Of a DNA stretch of 64,000 bases, positions 44,355-52,844 are shown in pieces. Every line of letters begins with the position of its first letter. Position 1 is the stretch's first letter. This stretch comes from Halanaerobiales bacterium (lineage in GTDB: Bacteria > Bacillota > Halanaerobiia > Halanaerobiales > Halanaerobiaceae). Made by a program: the position numbers and the translations under genes. The stretch covers positions 124,001-188,000 of the forward strand of contig JADQBT010000019.1 of the NCBI GenBank assembly GCA_016278485.1. Reading direction: 5' to 3'. A model generated the notes under the pieces. It had not been told where the DNA came from. It saw nothing but the letters and a program-made list of their open reading frames with translations, and made no database searches.

Positions 44355-45023
44355 ATGTCAGAGGAAAAAAAGAAAAATTTTTTAGAACGCCGCACAAGTC
44401 GCCGCGATTTTCTTAAACAGAGCGGTAAAGGAGTAGTTGGGGCAGCAGTTTCCATTTCAATATTAAGTCTATTTACTGATTCAGCCGAGGCAAAGGGGAT
44501 TGCCCTGGCAGATGGAATAGTAATATCTGACCCTGTGAAATGTACAGGTTGCCGTAGGTGTGAGACAAATTGTACTGCATTTAATGATGGTAAGGCTCAT
44601 CCATACATAGCAAGAGTTAAAGTTGGTCAAAATTATAACTTTGGACTTAATGGTCCGGCTCTTGGATACAGATATGATGAAGGTCAATTTGGTGATTTTA
44701 CTATTATTGCAGAAACATGCAGGCAATGTGAATCAGCTCGTTGTGTAAATGTCTGTCCAATGGATGCAATCAGTGCTGACCCTAAGACGGGAGCTCGTGT
44801 TATTAATAAAAAGAAATGTGTGGGCTGTGGTAGATGTGCCGTTGCTTGTCCATATGATATTCCAGTAGTAGATCCTGAAGTTGGTAAATCAACAAAATGT
44901 ACACTTTGTGAGGGAAAACCATCTTGTGCTAAAGGATGTCCTACAGGTTCAATTAAATTTGTTTCCTGGAAAGATGTAGAACTTGCATTACTTAAGCGAG
45001 AACAATTAATCGAAAATAATTAA
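44355..45023 (+). CDS. Twin-arginine-exported 4x[4Fe-4S] ferredoxin-like protein (YdhY-like)
   Basis: A 222-residue electron-transfer protein. Residues about 10-42 are a Tat signal: TSRRDFLKQ followed by a weakly hydrophobic segment ending SAEA. The mature part has four cysteine clusters, 16 Cys in all (CTGCRRCETNC, CRQCESARCVNVCP, CVGCGRCAVACP, CTLCEGKPSCAKGCP). It resembles E. coli YdhY, including the SGKG after the twin-arginine region and the N-terminal NFG loop. It probably relays electrons to or from the following oxidoreductase. The frame opens earlier, but GAGGAGG sets the ATG at 44355; the upstream part is leader RNA. Confidence 0.93.
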   Translation: MSEEKKKNFLERRTSRRDFLKQSGKGVVGAAVSISILSLFTDSAEAKGIALADGIVISDPVKCTGCRRCETNCTAFNDGKAHPYIARVKVGQNYNFGLNGPALGYRYDEGQFGDFTIIAETCRQCESARCVNVCPMDAISADPKTGARVINKKKCVGCGRCAVACPYDIPVVDPEVGKSTKCTLCEGKPSCAKGCPTGSIKFVSWKDVELALLKREQLIENN

Positions 45024-45052
45024 ATGATTGGGAAAGATAGGAGGTACTAAAT

Positions 45053-47140
45053 ATGCCAAAATATAAAGGCTGGGCTGGTAAAATATTAAGAGTTAATTTG
45101 TCTAATGGTTCAATTACAGAAGAAAATACTACTGATTATATTGATTATATTGGCGGTATGGGAATTGGATATAAGGTCATGTTTGATGAGGTGCCTGCAG
45201 GAGTAAAGGCATTTGATGAAGAAAATAAAATTATATTTGGAGCAGGACCAGTTACTGGTACAGGAGTCCCCTGTACAGCAAGAACTAATATAACATCACT
45301 CTTACCATCTAATCCATATAATTTGATTAGTGATGGTCATATGGGTGGTCATTTCTCTCCTGAACTAAAATATGCTGGTTGGGATGCAATTATTATTGAA
45401 GGTAAATCACCAAGTCCTGTATGGTTAAGAATTGAAGATGATAAAGTAACACTGGAAAGTGCAAGAAAATTATGGGGTAAGGGTATTTTTGATACAACTG
45501 CCGAAATAAATGCCATAATGGGTAAAGAAGCTCAGGTAGCTGCAATTGGTCAAGCGGGTGAAAATATGGTTCATCTTTCCACAATAATGACTAATGGAAA
45601 TCACTCTGCAGGTGGCCATGGTGGTGTTATGGGTTCTAAAAATATAAAAGCAATCGGTATCATTGGTACAAAATCAGTAAAATATGATGCTAACAAAAAA
45701 GATTGGATAAAACTTAATGATCATGTAATGTCTATTATTGGTGCTAATAATCAGCATGTAGTGCCAAGTACACCACAGCCTTGGGCTGAATTCCATGATC
45801 CTGCCAGTCGTTGGACTGCTCAGGAAGGTTTATATTGGGGTGCTGCTGATCAAGAGATTGAAACAGGTATCTGTGACCCTTATGATACCCATAGGATTGG
45901 TTATAGAACTATGAAAGCCATTAAAGATTTAGGTGCTATTGGTGAAGATTATACTGTGAGAATGGGTGGTTGTCAGTCATGTCCAGTAAGATGTCATTCT
46001 CATGTAGAGGTTCCTGAATTAGAAAAATACGATAGATCACCTTATGTTGCAAATACATGTATGGGTTTCTTTAGTCATTGGTATGTAATGGAGAATATGA
46101 CTGAAAAGCAGGCATTCTTGGCTAAGACTCTGGGAGCACAGTTAGCGGATGATTATGGCTTATGGTGTAACTATGGTCAGTTAGGTAGAGACTTGAAATA
46201 TGCTTATCATAACGGTATACTAGAAGAAGTACTACCTACTGAAGAATATGAAAGTATTCCTTGGGATAAGCTTGAAAATGGAGATCCAGAATTTTTGATT
46301 GATTTCTATAGAAGAATGACTTTTAAAGAAGGAGAACTAAGCCACCTGGCAGATGGAGCTGCATTAATTGCTGAAAGATGGAATTTTGGTGAAGATTATT
46401 GGAATGACCGACATAATAAACTATGGTCACCAATGGGTTATCCAATTCATCATGCAAATGAGTCAAATGGTCAAGTTGGGGCTTTAATTAATATCATCTT
46501 TAACCGTGATCCAATGTGTCATTCACATCAGAACTTTATTGGTAGTGGATTACCAACAAAACTGCAAAAAGAAATTGCAGCTGAATTATGGGGTTCTGAA
46601 GATGCTATCGATGTTCCAGCAAATTACACACCTATCAATGAAGCTAAGGTTAAATTTACTAAGTGGAGTTTAGTTCGTAATGCCTTACATGATTCAATGA
46701 CAGTCTGTAACTGGATGTTCCCAATGGCTACTTCTCCACTTAAAGAAAGAAATTATCGTGGAGATACTTCTATTGAAGCTCAATATTTTAGTCTATCAAC
46801 AGGTATGGAAGTATCTGAAGAAGAATTAGATTTAATGGGAGAAAGAATTATTACTCTCCATAGAGCTATGACTGTTAAACAAATGGAAACAGTAGATATG
46901 AGAAATGAACATGATGTTATTGTAGATTGGGTATTTGATATGGATCCTGATAAAGCGGCATTTAGTCCAGGTACTATTAAGATGGATCGAGCTGATATGG
47001 AAAAAGCCAAAACCATGCTTTATGAAGAATTTGGCTGGGATCCAAAAACAGGAGCGCCTACATATGATACCCTTGTTAGATTGGGTATGAAAGATGTAGC
47101 CCTTACTTTAGGCAAGAAGGGTTTATTACCTAATAGTTAA
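45053..47140 (+). CDS. Aldehyde:ferredoxin oxidoreductase family enzyme, YdhV-type
   Basis: A 695-residue AOR-family protein, predicted to hold a tungsten or molybdenum bis-pterin and one [4Fe-4S] cluster. It starts YKGWAGKILRVNLSNGSI. The cluster ligands are C307, C310 and C314 (GGCQSCPVRCHSH) plus C489 (DPMCHSHQ). From memory it matches E. coli YdhV closely along its length (WAEFHDPASRWTAQEGL, DDYGLWCNYGQLGRD, LWSPMGYPIHHANES, KERNYRGD). YdhV has been reported to bind a bis-Mo-MPT cofactor; its substrate is unknown. This protein has no signal peptide. If exported, it would have to travel with the Tat ferredoxin encoded 29 bp upstream. Confidence 0.94.
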   Translation: MPKYKGWAGKILRVNLSNGSITEENTTDYIDYIGGMGIGYKVMFDEVPAGVKAFDEENKIIFGAGPVTGTGVPCTARTNITSLLPSNPYNLISDGHMGGHFSPELKYAGWDAIIIEGKSPSPVWLRIEDDKVTLESARKLWGKGIFDTTAEINAIMGKEAQVAAIGQAGENMVHLSTIMTNGNHSAGGHGGVMGSKNIKAIGIIGTKSVKYDANKKDWIKLNDHVMSIIGANNQHVVPSTPQPWAEFHDPASRWTAQEGLYWGAADQEIETGICDPYDTHRIGYRTMKAIKDLGAIGEDYTVRMGGCQSCPVRCHSHVEVPELEKYDRSPYVANTCMGFFSHWYVMENMTEKQAFLAKTLGAQLADDYGLWCNYGQLGRDLKYAYHNGILEEVLPTEEYESIPWDKLENGDPEFLIDFYRRMTFKEGELSHLADGAALIAERWNFGEDYWNDRHNKLWSPMGYPIHHANESNGQVGALINIIFNRDPMCHSHQNFIGSGLPTKLQKEIAAELWGSEDAIDVPANYTPINEAKVKFTKWSLVRNALHDSMTVCNWMFPMATSPLKERNYRGDTSIEAQYFSLSTGMEVSEEELDLMGERIITLHRAMTVKQMETVDMRNEHDVIVDWVFDMDPDKAAFSPGTIKMDRADMEKAKTMLYEEFGWDPKTGAPTYDTLVRLGMKDVALTLGKKGLLPNS

Positions 47141-47236
47141 TAAATAATTGAAGAGATGTTTGGATGTTGGTGATTAGTGAGGTCTTTCAGCTAATTCTGA
47201 TTGACCTCACCCCTTTCTTTAAGGATGTGAAAGTAG

Positions 47237-47785
47237 ATGAAAGAAAAAGAAAAGATAGATATTTCAGAAAAGTTAGCTAATCTTATCAGAGAAAATTCAA
47301 AGAATGTGAAAATTACTGTACTAGCTGAGTTTAAAGACGAAAAATATGAGTTAACAGATGAAGAAATATTAAAGGTAATTGCTGAATTTAAAAATGAAGA
47401 TAAATTTTCTGATATACAGATTTTAAAAGGACGGACCAGATATTTCTTCTCTGATGATTCTATGTCTGAAAGTTATGCAAGAACTTTGGCTCGAGTTGAA
47501 GATAAGGATCTTTTAAAATTAATAGCTGAAACAGTTAGAGAAAATTCTAGAATTTATCCCAGACCTTCAGATTGTCGTACATTTTATAAAACACCATATA
47601 ATATATCGGAAGAAATTTTTAAAAGTGTATTAGAAGAAATGAAAGAGAAAGAAGAATATCAAGATATAAAAATTACTGAAGCTTCAAATGGTGTTCCTTA
47701 TCTTTATTCTGACGAATTTTTAGAAGAAGAACACGCAATTGCTTTAACAGAATGGATAGAGGTAATTAGAAAAGAAGTTCCCTAA
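47237..47785 (+). CDS. Unknown protein made of two tandem repeats, in the oxidoreductase operon
   Basis: An acidic 182-residue protein I do not recognise. It is an internal duplication. Residues about 12-86 (LANLIRENSKN...TDEEILKVIAEFKNEDKFSDIQILKGRTRYFFSDD) match residues about 91-172 (LIAETVRENSRI...SEEIFKSVLEEMKEKEEYQDIKITEASNGVPYLYSDE). Each unit looks like two or three helices plus a beta hairpin, similar to a winged helix. It has no signal peptide or metal motif. It lies between the enzyme and fdhD, so a dedicated chaperone or assembly factor is plausible. The third gene of E. coli ydhYVWXUT is also uncharacterised; homology was not tested. Confidence 0.8.
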   Translation: MKEKEKIDISEKLANLIRENSKNVKITVLAEFKDEKYELTDEEILKVIAEFKNEDKFSDIQILKGRTRYFFSDDSMSESYARTLARVEDKDLLKLIAETVRENSRIYPRPSDCRTFYKTPYNISEEIFKSVLEEMKEKEEYQDIKITEASNGVPYLYSDEFLEEEHAIALTEWIEVIRKEVP

Positions 47786-47799
47786 AGGAGGTTAAACTG

Positions 47800-48534
47800 G
47801 TGCCAGATAGAAAACTAAATATATGTGAAGAAAAACCAATAAAAATGATTGTCAATGATAAAGAATTAGTCACATTTATGTGTACACCAAACTCGTTAAA
47901 AGAATTGGCACTAGGTTATCTTTATAATCGCAACTTGATAAGTGGAATTAATGATATCCTTGTTCTTCGTAGTTGTGATGATCGTGATGTAATTAGTGTC
48001 ATGACTAACAATGATCTAGCTGAAAAAGAGTATAATTTAATTGATGTATTGGCTAGTGGATGTGGGAGTGGGAGTATCAGGGAAAAGAAGATGCAACAGC
48101 TTCCTTTTATTGAACCAGAGCCAGGTTTTAATTTTAGTCTTCTATATTTACATGAGATGACAAAAAATATGTTTGCTGAAGCAGAGCTCTATCAGAAAAC
48201 AGGTGGTGTTCACTGTGCAGCGATGATTAATCAGCAAGATAAATTATTGCAAAGAGAAGATATAGGTAGACATAATGCGGTGGATAAAATAGTTGGTGCA
48301 GGATTAATGGCTGGTATAGATCTTAGAAAGACTGCAATATTAACAACTGGCAGATTATCATCTGATATGCTATTAAAGGCTGTCAGTGCGCGTGTACCAG
48401 TTGTTGTATCGCGAAGTATACCTAGTGATTTAGCTCTTGAAATTGCTGAAAATGCCGGTATTACTATAGTTGGAAGGGCAGTTAGCAGTAGTCCAATTGT
48501 CTATAGTCACTCAGTTCGAATTACTGATCATTAA
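47800..48534 (+). CDS. fdhD: FdhD family cofactor sulfurtransferase, variant without the CxxC loop
   Basis: A 244-residue FdhD protein. E. coli FdhD moves sulfur from IscS to the Mo-bis-pterin of formate dehydrogenase. Family regions are clear: KELALGYLYNRNLI, QKTGGVHCAAM, REDIGRHNAVDKIVG, TTGRLSSDMLLKAVSARVPVVVSRSIPSDLALEIAENAGITIVGRA. The catalytic loop, usually CGVC, reads GCGSGS here, so only one of the two cysteines remains. No formate dehydrogenase is nearby; the client is presumably the YdhV-type enzyme. GTG start with AAAGGAGGT at 47784-47792. Confidence 0.92.
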   Translation: MPDRKLNICEEKPIKMIVNDKELVTFMCTPNSLKELALGYLYNRNLISGINDILVLRSCDDRDVISVMTNNDLAEKEYNLIDVLASGCGSGSIREKKMQQLPFIEPEPGFNFSLLYLHEMTKNMFAEAELYQKTGGVHCAAMINQQDKLLQREDIGRHNAVDKIVGAGLMAGIDLRKTAILTTGRLSSDMLLKAVSARVPVVVSRSIPSDLALEIAENAGITIVGRAVSSSPIVYSHSVRITDH

Positions 48535-48572
48535 AAAATTTGGAGATTATTACTTTAAAAGGAGGAATTGTA

Positions 48573-48770
48573 ATGTTAGGAAGATTAGGTCCTATGGAAT
48601 TAGTTTTAATACTTGTCATTGCTTTAGTGGTGTTTGGTCCATCTAAACTACCTGATGTAGGTAAGGCTTTTGGTAAAGCTATTAAAGAATTTAAAAATCA
48701 TGCCAATAAGATTTCTGATGAAGTAGATGTTTCAGAAGAACTTGAACTTGAAGATAAAAAGCAGAAATAG
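48573..48770 (+). CDS. tatA: Sec-independent translocase protein TatA
   Basis: A 65-residue TatA/E protein: short periplasmic start, TM helix (about 8-22, LVLILVIALVVFGPSKLP), the FGP hinge, amphipathic helix (KAFGKAIKEFKNH) and an acidic tail. AAAAGGAGG selects ATG 48573; the frame opens earlier, just after fdhD. No tatB is present, as is typical of Firmicute TatAC systems. It lies 38 bp after fdhD and 45 bp before tatC. Confidence 0.95.
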   Translation: MLGRLGPMELVLILVIALVVFGPSKLPDVGKAFGKAIKEFKNHANKISDEVDVSEELELEDKKQK

Positions 48771-48815
48771 ATAGCAAGATACGTAGTATAGTAGAATCAC
48801 AGGAGATGAATTATT

Positions 48816-49526
48816 GTGGATGATAACATGTTGACACCAGTGGAACATCTGGCAGAATTAAGAAAAAGATTATTTATTATAATAATATTATTGTTGGCCG
48901 GTACGATTGTTGGTTATTATAATATTGATAAAATAATTGCTATATTATTAGAACCAGTCAGAGAGATAGATTTTATTTACTTAACTCCACCTGAATTATT
49001 TTTAGCTTATCTGAAAATATCAATAATAGTCAGTGCAATTGTTACATCACCATTGATATTTTTACAGGTCTGGTTATTTGTAAGACCTGGTCTAGTAAAA
49101 AAAGAGAAAATATATTTAGTATTTTCTCTTTTAGCTGGATTTTTTCTTTTTCTGTTGGGAGGATTTTTTGCTTATAAAGTGATAATCCCCATTACAATCG
49201 ACTTTTTTATTAAGCTTAAAATACCTGAGATTGAGCCTCGCTTTTCCTTTGGTAGTTATATAAGCTTTATTAATTCAATTCTACTATCTTTTGGGCTTGT
49301 CTTTGAGCTTCCTATTTTAGTAGTTTTACTTACTAAGTTAAGATTAATAACCCCAGAAACTTTAAAGAAATATCGAAAAGTTATTATATTATTTATTTTC
49401 ATATTGGCAGCGTTTCTATCTCCACCAGATGTGATATCACAGGCTTTATTAGCTGCGCCAATGCTTGTTTTATTTGAAATTAGTGTTATAATCTCAAAAG
49501 TTATTTATAAACGAAATAAAGATTAA
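48816..49526 (+). CDS. tatC: Sec-independent translocase protein TatC
   Basis: A 236-residue protein with six TM helices, the Tat signal receptor. It has the conserved cytoplasmic start TPVEHLAELRKRL, the FIYLTPPELFLAYLKIS segment, QVWLFVRPGL, and a Glu in the FGLVFELPI helix. GTG start behind AGGAG. It closes the operon before a strong terminator. Its linkage to a twin-arginine ferredoxin suggests a dedicated substrate. Confidence 0.95.
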   Translation: MDDNMLTPVEHLAELRKRLFIIIILLLAGTIVGYYNIDKIIAILLEPVREIDFIYLTPPELFLAYLKISIIVSAIVTSPLIFLQVWLFVRPGLVKKEKIYLVFSLLAGFFLFLLGGFFAYKVIIPITIDFFIKLKIPEIEPRFSFGSYISFINSILLSFGLVFELPILVVLLTKLRLITPETLKKYRKVIILFIFILAAFLSPPDVISQALLAAPMLVLFEISVIISKVIYKRNKD

Positions 49527-49540
49527 CCATAGCAGTAATT

Positions 49541-49576
49541 AACCTCTTTTTAATAATTATTAAAGAGAGGTTTTTT
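49541..49576 (+). terminator. Rho-independent terminator of the oxidoreductase-Tat operon
   Basis: AACCTCTTTTTAAT pairs with ATTAAAGAGAGGTT (14 bp, one G-T pair) and is followed by T6. Confidence 0.88.
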
Positions 49577-49664
49577 ATGTTAGTGTAGAATTAGTCTCTT
49601 AGTTAAAAAGGGAGTCTTCTACAAATTAAAAAGTAACTTGACATGATCTTTAATTTTATCTGAA

Positions 49665-49693
49665 TTGAATATTTGTTTGCAAAATGGTAAAAT
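49665..49693 (+). promoter_or_regulatory. Promoter of the sugar-kinase / gal operon
   Basis: TTGAAT at 49665-49670, 17-nt spacer, TAAAAT at 49688-49693. A TTGACA at 49638-49643 lacks a matching -10 and was not chosen. Confidence 0.55.
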
Positions 49694-49711
49694 ATATCTG
49701 AGGTGAATTTG

Positions 49712-50686
49712 ATGAATATTGATTTAATTACGATGGGTGAAATGTTAATAGATTTTATACCAATGCAAAAAGGTGTACCTTTAAAGCAGAACAAGGGATT
49801 CTATAGAATGCCAGGTGGAGCACCAGCTAATGTCGCAGTAGGTGCTGCTAAATTAGGTGCTAAATCAGCTTTTTTTGGTAAAGTTGGAGACGACCCTTTT
49901 GGCGATTTGCTAGTCGATACTTTAGCTGAAAATAGGGTAGTTACAGATTATATAGTGAAAACGGATGTAGCTCATACTGCTCTTGCCTTTGTAACTCTAG
50001 CGGAAAATGGAGAGCGTGATTTTACTTTTTACAGAAATCCTAGTGCAGATATGTTATATATTTGGGAAGAAGTTGATCAAAAAGCATTACTTTCTGCAAA
50101 AATATTTCATCATGGCTCAATTAGTCTAATTGATGAACCAGTAAAAACCACTACTTTTAAAATGGTTAAGATGGCAAGAGACAATGGTCTGTTAATATCC
50201 TATGATCCTAATTTGCGGTTACCGCTCTGGTCAGACAAGGAAACTGCTAGAAGAACTATTAAACAAGGTTTAGAAACTGCTGATATTTTAAAAATATCTG
50301 AAGATGAATTAGAGTTTATTACTAAAGAAAAGGATATTGGTAATGGCATTGAAAAACTTAGTAAATATAAGATACCATATATATTCATAACAGCAGGTAA
50401 AGAAGGTACATATTATTTTAGCAATAATTATCAGGGCCATCAACCAGCTATTGAAGTTAAAGTTGAGGATACTACTGGGGCAGGTGATGCCTTTGCGGCT
50501 GCTATTCTTACTCAATTTATTAAAAATGACGTGAAATTAGGAGAAGATATTTCACAGGAAAAGTTAGTGTCCATGGTGAAATATGCTAATGTAGCTGGTG
50601 GTATAGCAACTACTGGCAAAGGTGCAATTGCTTCTTTACCAGATCAAAAAATGGTAGATAAGATTATAAAAGGAGAGGATTTATAA
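49712..50686 (+). CDS. PfkB family carbohydrate kinase (fructokinase-like)
   Basis: A 324-residue ribokinase-fold kinase: LITMGEMLIDFIP, GGAPANVAVGAAKLGAKSAFFGKVGDDPFG and the PfkB signature VEDTTGAGDAFAAAILTQF with the catalytic Asp. It resembles fructokinases of Firmicutes, but the sugar cannot be fixed. GTG 49703 overlaps GAGGTGA; ATG 49712 is preferred. First gene of an operon leading into the Leloir genes. Confidence 0.9.
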   Translation: MNIDLITMGEMLIDFIPMQKGVPLKQNKGFYRMPGGAPANVAVGAAKLGAKSAFFGKVGDDPFGDLLVDTLAENRVVTDYIVKTDVAHTALAFVTLAENGERDFTFYRNPSADMLYIWEEVDQKALLSAKIFHHGSISLIDEPVKTTTFKMVKMARDNGLLISYDPNLRLPLWSDKETARRTIKQGLETADILKISEDELEFITKEKDIGNGIEKLSKYKIPYIFITAGKEGTYYFSNNYQGHQPAIEVKVEDTTGAGDAFAAAILTQFIKNDVKLGEDISQEKLVSMVKYANVAGGIATTGKGAIASLPDQKMVDKIIKGEDL

Positions 50687-51690
50687 TGGCAAAAGTTAAA
50701 TGGGGTATTATTAGTTGTGCTGGGATCGCGAAGAAAGCAGTAGTTCCAGCTATAATAGCTGCTGGAAATAGTGATTTGCACGCCATTGCTAGTAGAAGTT
50801 TGGCTAAAGCGAACGATTTCGCAAAAGAATATTCTATTCCAAAAAGTTATGGAAGTTATAATGACTTATTAAATGATCCGGATATTGACGCTGTTTATCT
50901 GCCATTACCAAATGCTTTACATAAAGAATGGACACTAAAAGCGTTGCAAGCTGGTAAACACGTTCTATGTGAAAAACCACTTGCAACAAATGAAAAAGAT
51001 GTTTTAGAGATGATCAAAGTAGCTGAAAATTATAATAAGATACTTATGGAAGCATTTATGTATCGTTTCCATCCTTTAACTAAAGCTGTAAAAAAATATG
51101 TTAGTCAAGGTTCATTAGGGAAGATAAAGCGGATTAGCGCTAGTTTTTCATTTAATAGTAGTCGACCTGCGGGAGATATTAGGTTCAGTAAGGAACTTGG
51201 CGGAGGAGCATTAAATGATATTGGTTGTTATGCGGTAAATTTATCCCGTTATTTGGCAGGCGCTGAACCAGTGGCAGTTTATAATAGCTGGCAGGAACGG
51301 TCAGGTACAGGGGTTGATAATACTGGTATTGGTGTTTTAGAGTTTCCTGATGGTTTAATGGCCAATATATTTTATAGTATGGGTACTTATGCTAGTCGAG
51401 GTGTTGAAGTTAATGGAACAAAAGGCCAAATTATTATACCCGATTTTTTTTCTTGGCAAGGAGAAGAAGATAGATCTTTTTATCTAGTAAAAGAAGATGC
51501 TAGCAAAGAAATAAAAGTAGCAGGAGCGGAACAATATCAACTACAGATAGAAGAATTCAGTAAAGCAGTGCTTAATGAGAGAATGGAGGCACCGTTAGCG
51601 GTCAAGGATGACGCTTTGGCCAACAGAATTGTCATGGATGCTTTAGCAAAATCTGCAGAAACTGGTAAAAGAGTTTATATCAGCAACTAA
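50686..51690 (+). CDS. Gfo/Idh/MocA family oxidoreductase
   Basis: A 334-residue NAD(P)-dependent sugar oxidoreductase. The Rossmann start is KVKWGIISCAGIAKKAVVPAI; then come VYLPLPNALHKEWTLKALQAGKHVLCEKPLATN with the conserved EKP Lys and the C-terminal beta domain from GGGALNDIGCYAVNLSRYL. It resembles glucose-fructose oxidoreductase or trans-dihydrodiol dehydrogenase relatives. Its ATG overlaps the kinase stop by one base. Confidence 0.9.
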   Translation: MAKVKWGIISCAGIAKKAVVPAIIAAGNSDLHAIASRSLAKANDFAKEYSIPKSYGSYNDLLNDPDIDAVYLPLPNALHKEWTLKALQAGKHVLCEKPLATNEKDVLEMIKVAENYNKILMEAFMYRFHPLTKAVKKYVSQGSLGKIKRISASFSFNSSRPAGDIRFSKELGGGALNDIGCYAVNLSRYLAGAEPVAVYNSWQERSGTGVDNTGIGVLEFPDGLMANIFYSMGTYASRGVEVNGTKGQIIIPDFFSWQGEEDRSFYLVKEDASKEIKVAGAEQYQLQIEEFSKAVLNERMEAPLAVKDDALANRIVMDALAKSAETGKRVYISN

Positions 51691-51733
51691 TGCGAGAAAT
51701 AGATGAGATATTTATATTATAAGGAGTGGGATA

Positions 51734-52720
51734 ATGAATGTTTTGGTAACAGGTGGAGCAGGCTATATTGGCAGTCATATTGTGAAGATGTTATTAGAAG
51801 ATAATAATCATGTCATCACACTAGATAATCTGAGCAAAGGACATAGAGAGGCCGTTGTTGGAGGAGAATTTATTAAGGGTGATCTTAATAACATTCAGGA
51901 ATTAAAAAATATTATACAGACTAAAAAAATTGAAGGAGTAATTCATCTCGCAGCAGACAGCCTGGTGGGAGAATCTATGCAAAATCCAGAAAAATATTAC
52001 CGTAATAATGTTTGTAATGGTTTAAATCTCCTAGCAGCCATGCAAGATTGTGGGGTAGATAAGTTGGTATTTTCCTCTACAGCAGCAGTTTATGGTGAAC
52101 CCGAGAAAGTACCTATTGCTGAAGATCATCCCACTCGTCCTACTAATACTTATGGTGATAGTAAATTATTTTTTGAAAAAATCATGCATCGTTACCATCA
52201 AATTCATGGACTTAAATATGTTTCATTAAGATATTTCAATGCTGCTGGAGCTGATCTATCCGGAAAAATTGGTGAAGCCCATAATCCTGAAACACATTTG
52301 ATTCCAATTGTATTGCAGAAAGCGCTTGGTCAGAGAGATAATCTGGCAATTTTTGGTGATGATTATGCGACTGCAGATGGAAGTTGTGTAAGGGATTATA
52401 TTCATGTCAGTGACTTAGCTTCAGCACATGGATTAGCTTTAAAAGCGCTTCAGCAAGGCAAAGAAAAGGCTATTTATAATCTTGGTAATGGAGAAGGTTA
52501 TTCAGTAAAAGAAGTTATAGAAACAGCTAGGGAGGTAACTGGCCTACCTATTGAAGCAAAAATAGCTGATAGAAGAGCAGGTGATCCAGCAGTATTAATT
52601 GCAAGTTCTGTAAAGATAAAGGAAGAGCTTCACTGGGAACCTAAATATCCTGAATTAGAAAAAATTATCAGTTCAGCCTGGCAATGGCATAGAAAGGGTG
52701 GTTTTAGTGAAAATGGATAA
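51734..52720 (+). CDS. galE: UDP-glucose 4-epimerase
   Basis: A 328-residue SDR enzyme interconverting UDP-galactose and UDP-glucose: NAD site VTGGAGYIGSHIVKML, catalytic Ser region FSSTAAVYGEP, Tyr-x3-Lys in TNTYGDSKLFFEKI, RYFNAAGAD and GSCVRDYIHVSDLASAH. AAGGAG precedes the ATG. The 3' end overlaps a small ORF that leads to galT. Confidence 0.96.
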   Translation: MNVLVTGGAGYIGSHIVKMLLEDNNHVITLDNLSKGHREAVVGGEFIKGDLNNIQELKNIIQTKKIEGVIHLAADSLVGESMQNPEKYYRNNVCNGLNLLAAMQDCGVDKLVFSSTAAVYGEPEKVPIAEDHPTRPTNTYGDSKLFFEKIMHRYHQIHGLKYVSLRYFNAAGADLSGKIGEAHNPETHLIPIVLQKALGQRDNLAIFGDDYATADGSCVRDYIHVSDLASAHGLALKALQQGKEKAIYNLGNGEGYSVKEVIETAREVTGLPIEAKIADRRAGDPAVLIASSVKIKEELHWEPKYPELEKIISSAWQWHRKGGFSENG

Positions 52721-52844
52721 AGAGACTATCCAAAAAGAAGATGGTCGTCAACTAATTTATTATACTTTCTCTGGTGCTGATAAAATAGATAAAAAAGATT
52801 ATACGGGAAAAGAAGTAGCAAAAAATAAGGAGGCTTCTTCCTAA
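52707..52844 (+). CDS. Small ORF between galE and galT
   Basis: A 45-codon ORF (GTG 52707, or ATG 52713) with AAAGGGTGG at 52693-52700. It overlaps the end of galE by 14 bp and its stop abuts the galT ATG. The peptide is charged, with a core GRQLIYYTFSGADK and a Lys-rich tail. I do not recognise it. Position and spacing suggest it is translated as part of the gal operon, perhaps coupling galE to galT translation, or as a small partner or detached N-terminal segment of GalT. Confidence 0.5.
   Translation: MKMDKETIQKEDGRQLIYYTFSGADKIDKKDYTGKEVAKNKEASS

Noticed and set aside
49638-49643. TTGACA as -35 box for the sugar-kinase operon
   Set aside because: No acceptable -10 lies 16-18 nt downstream; TTGAAT-N17-TAAAAT nearer the gene fits better.
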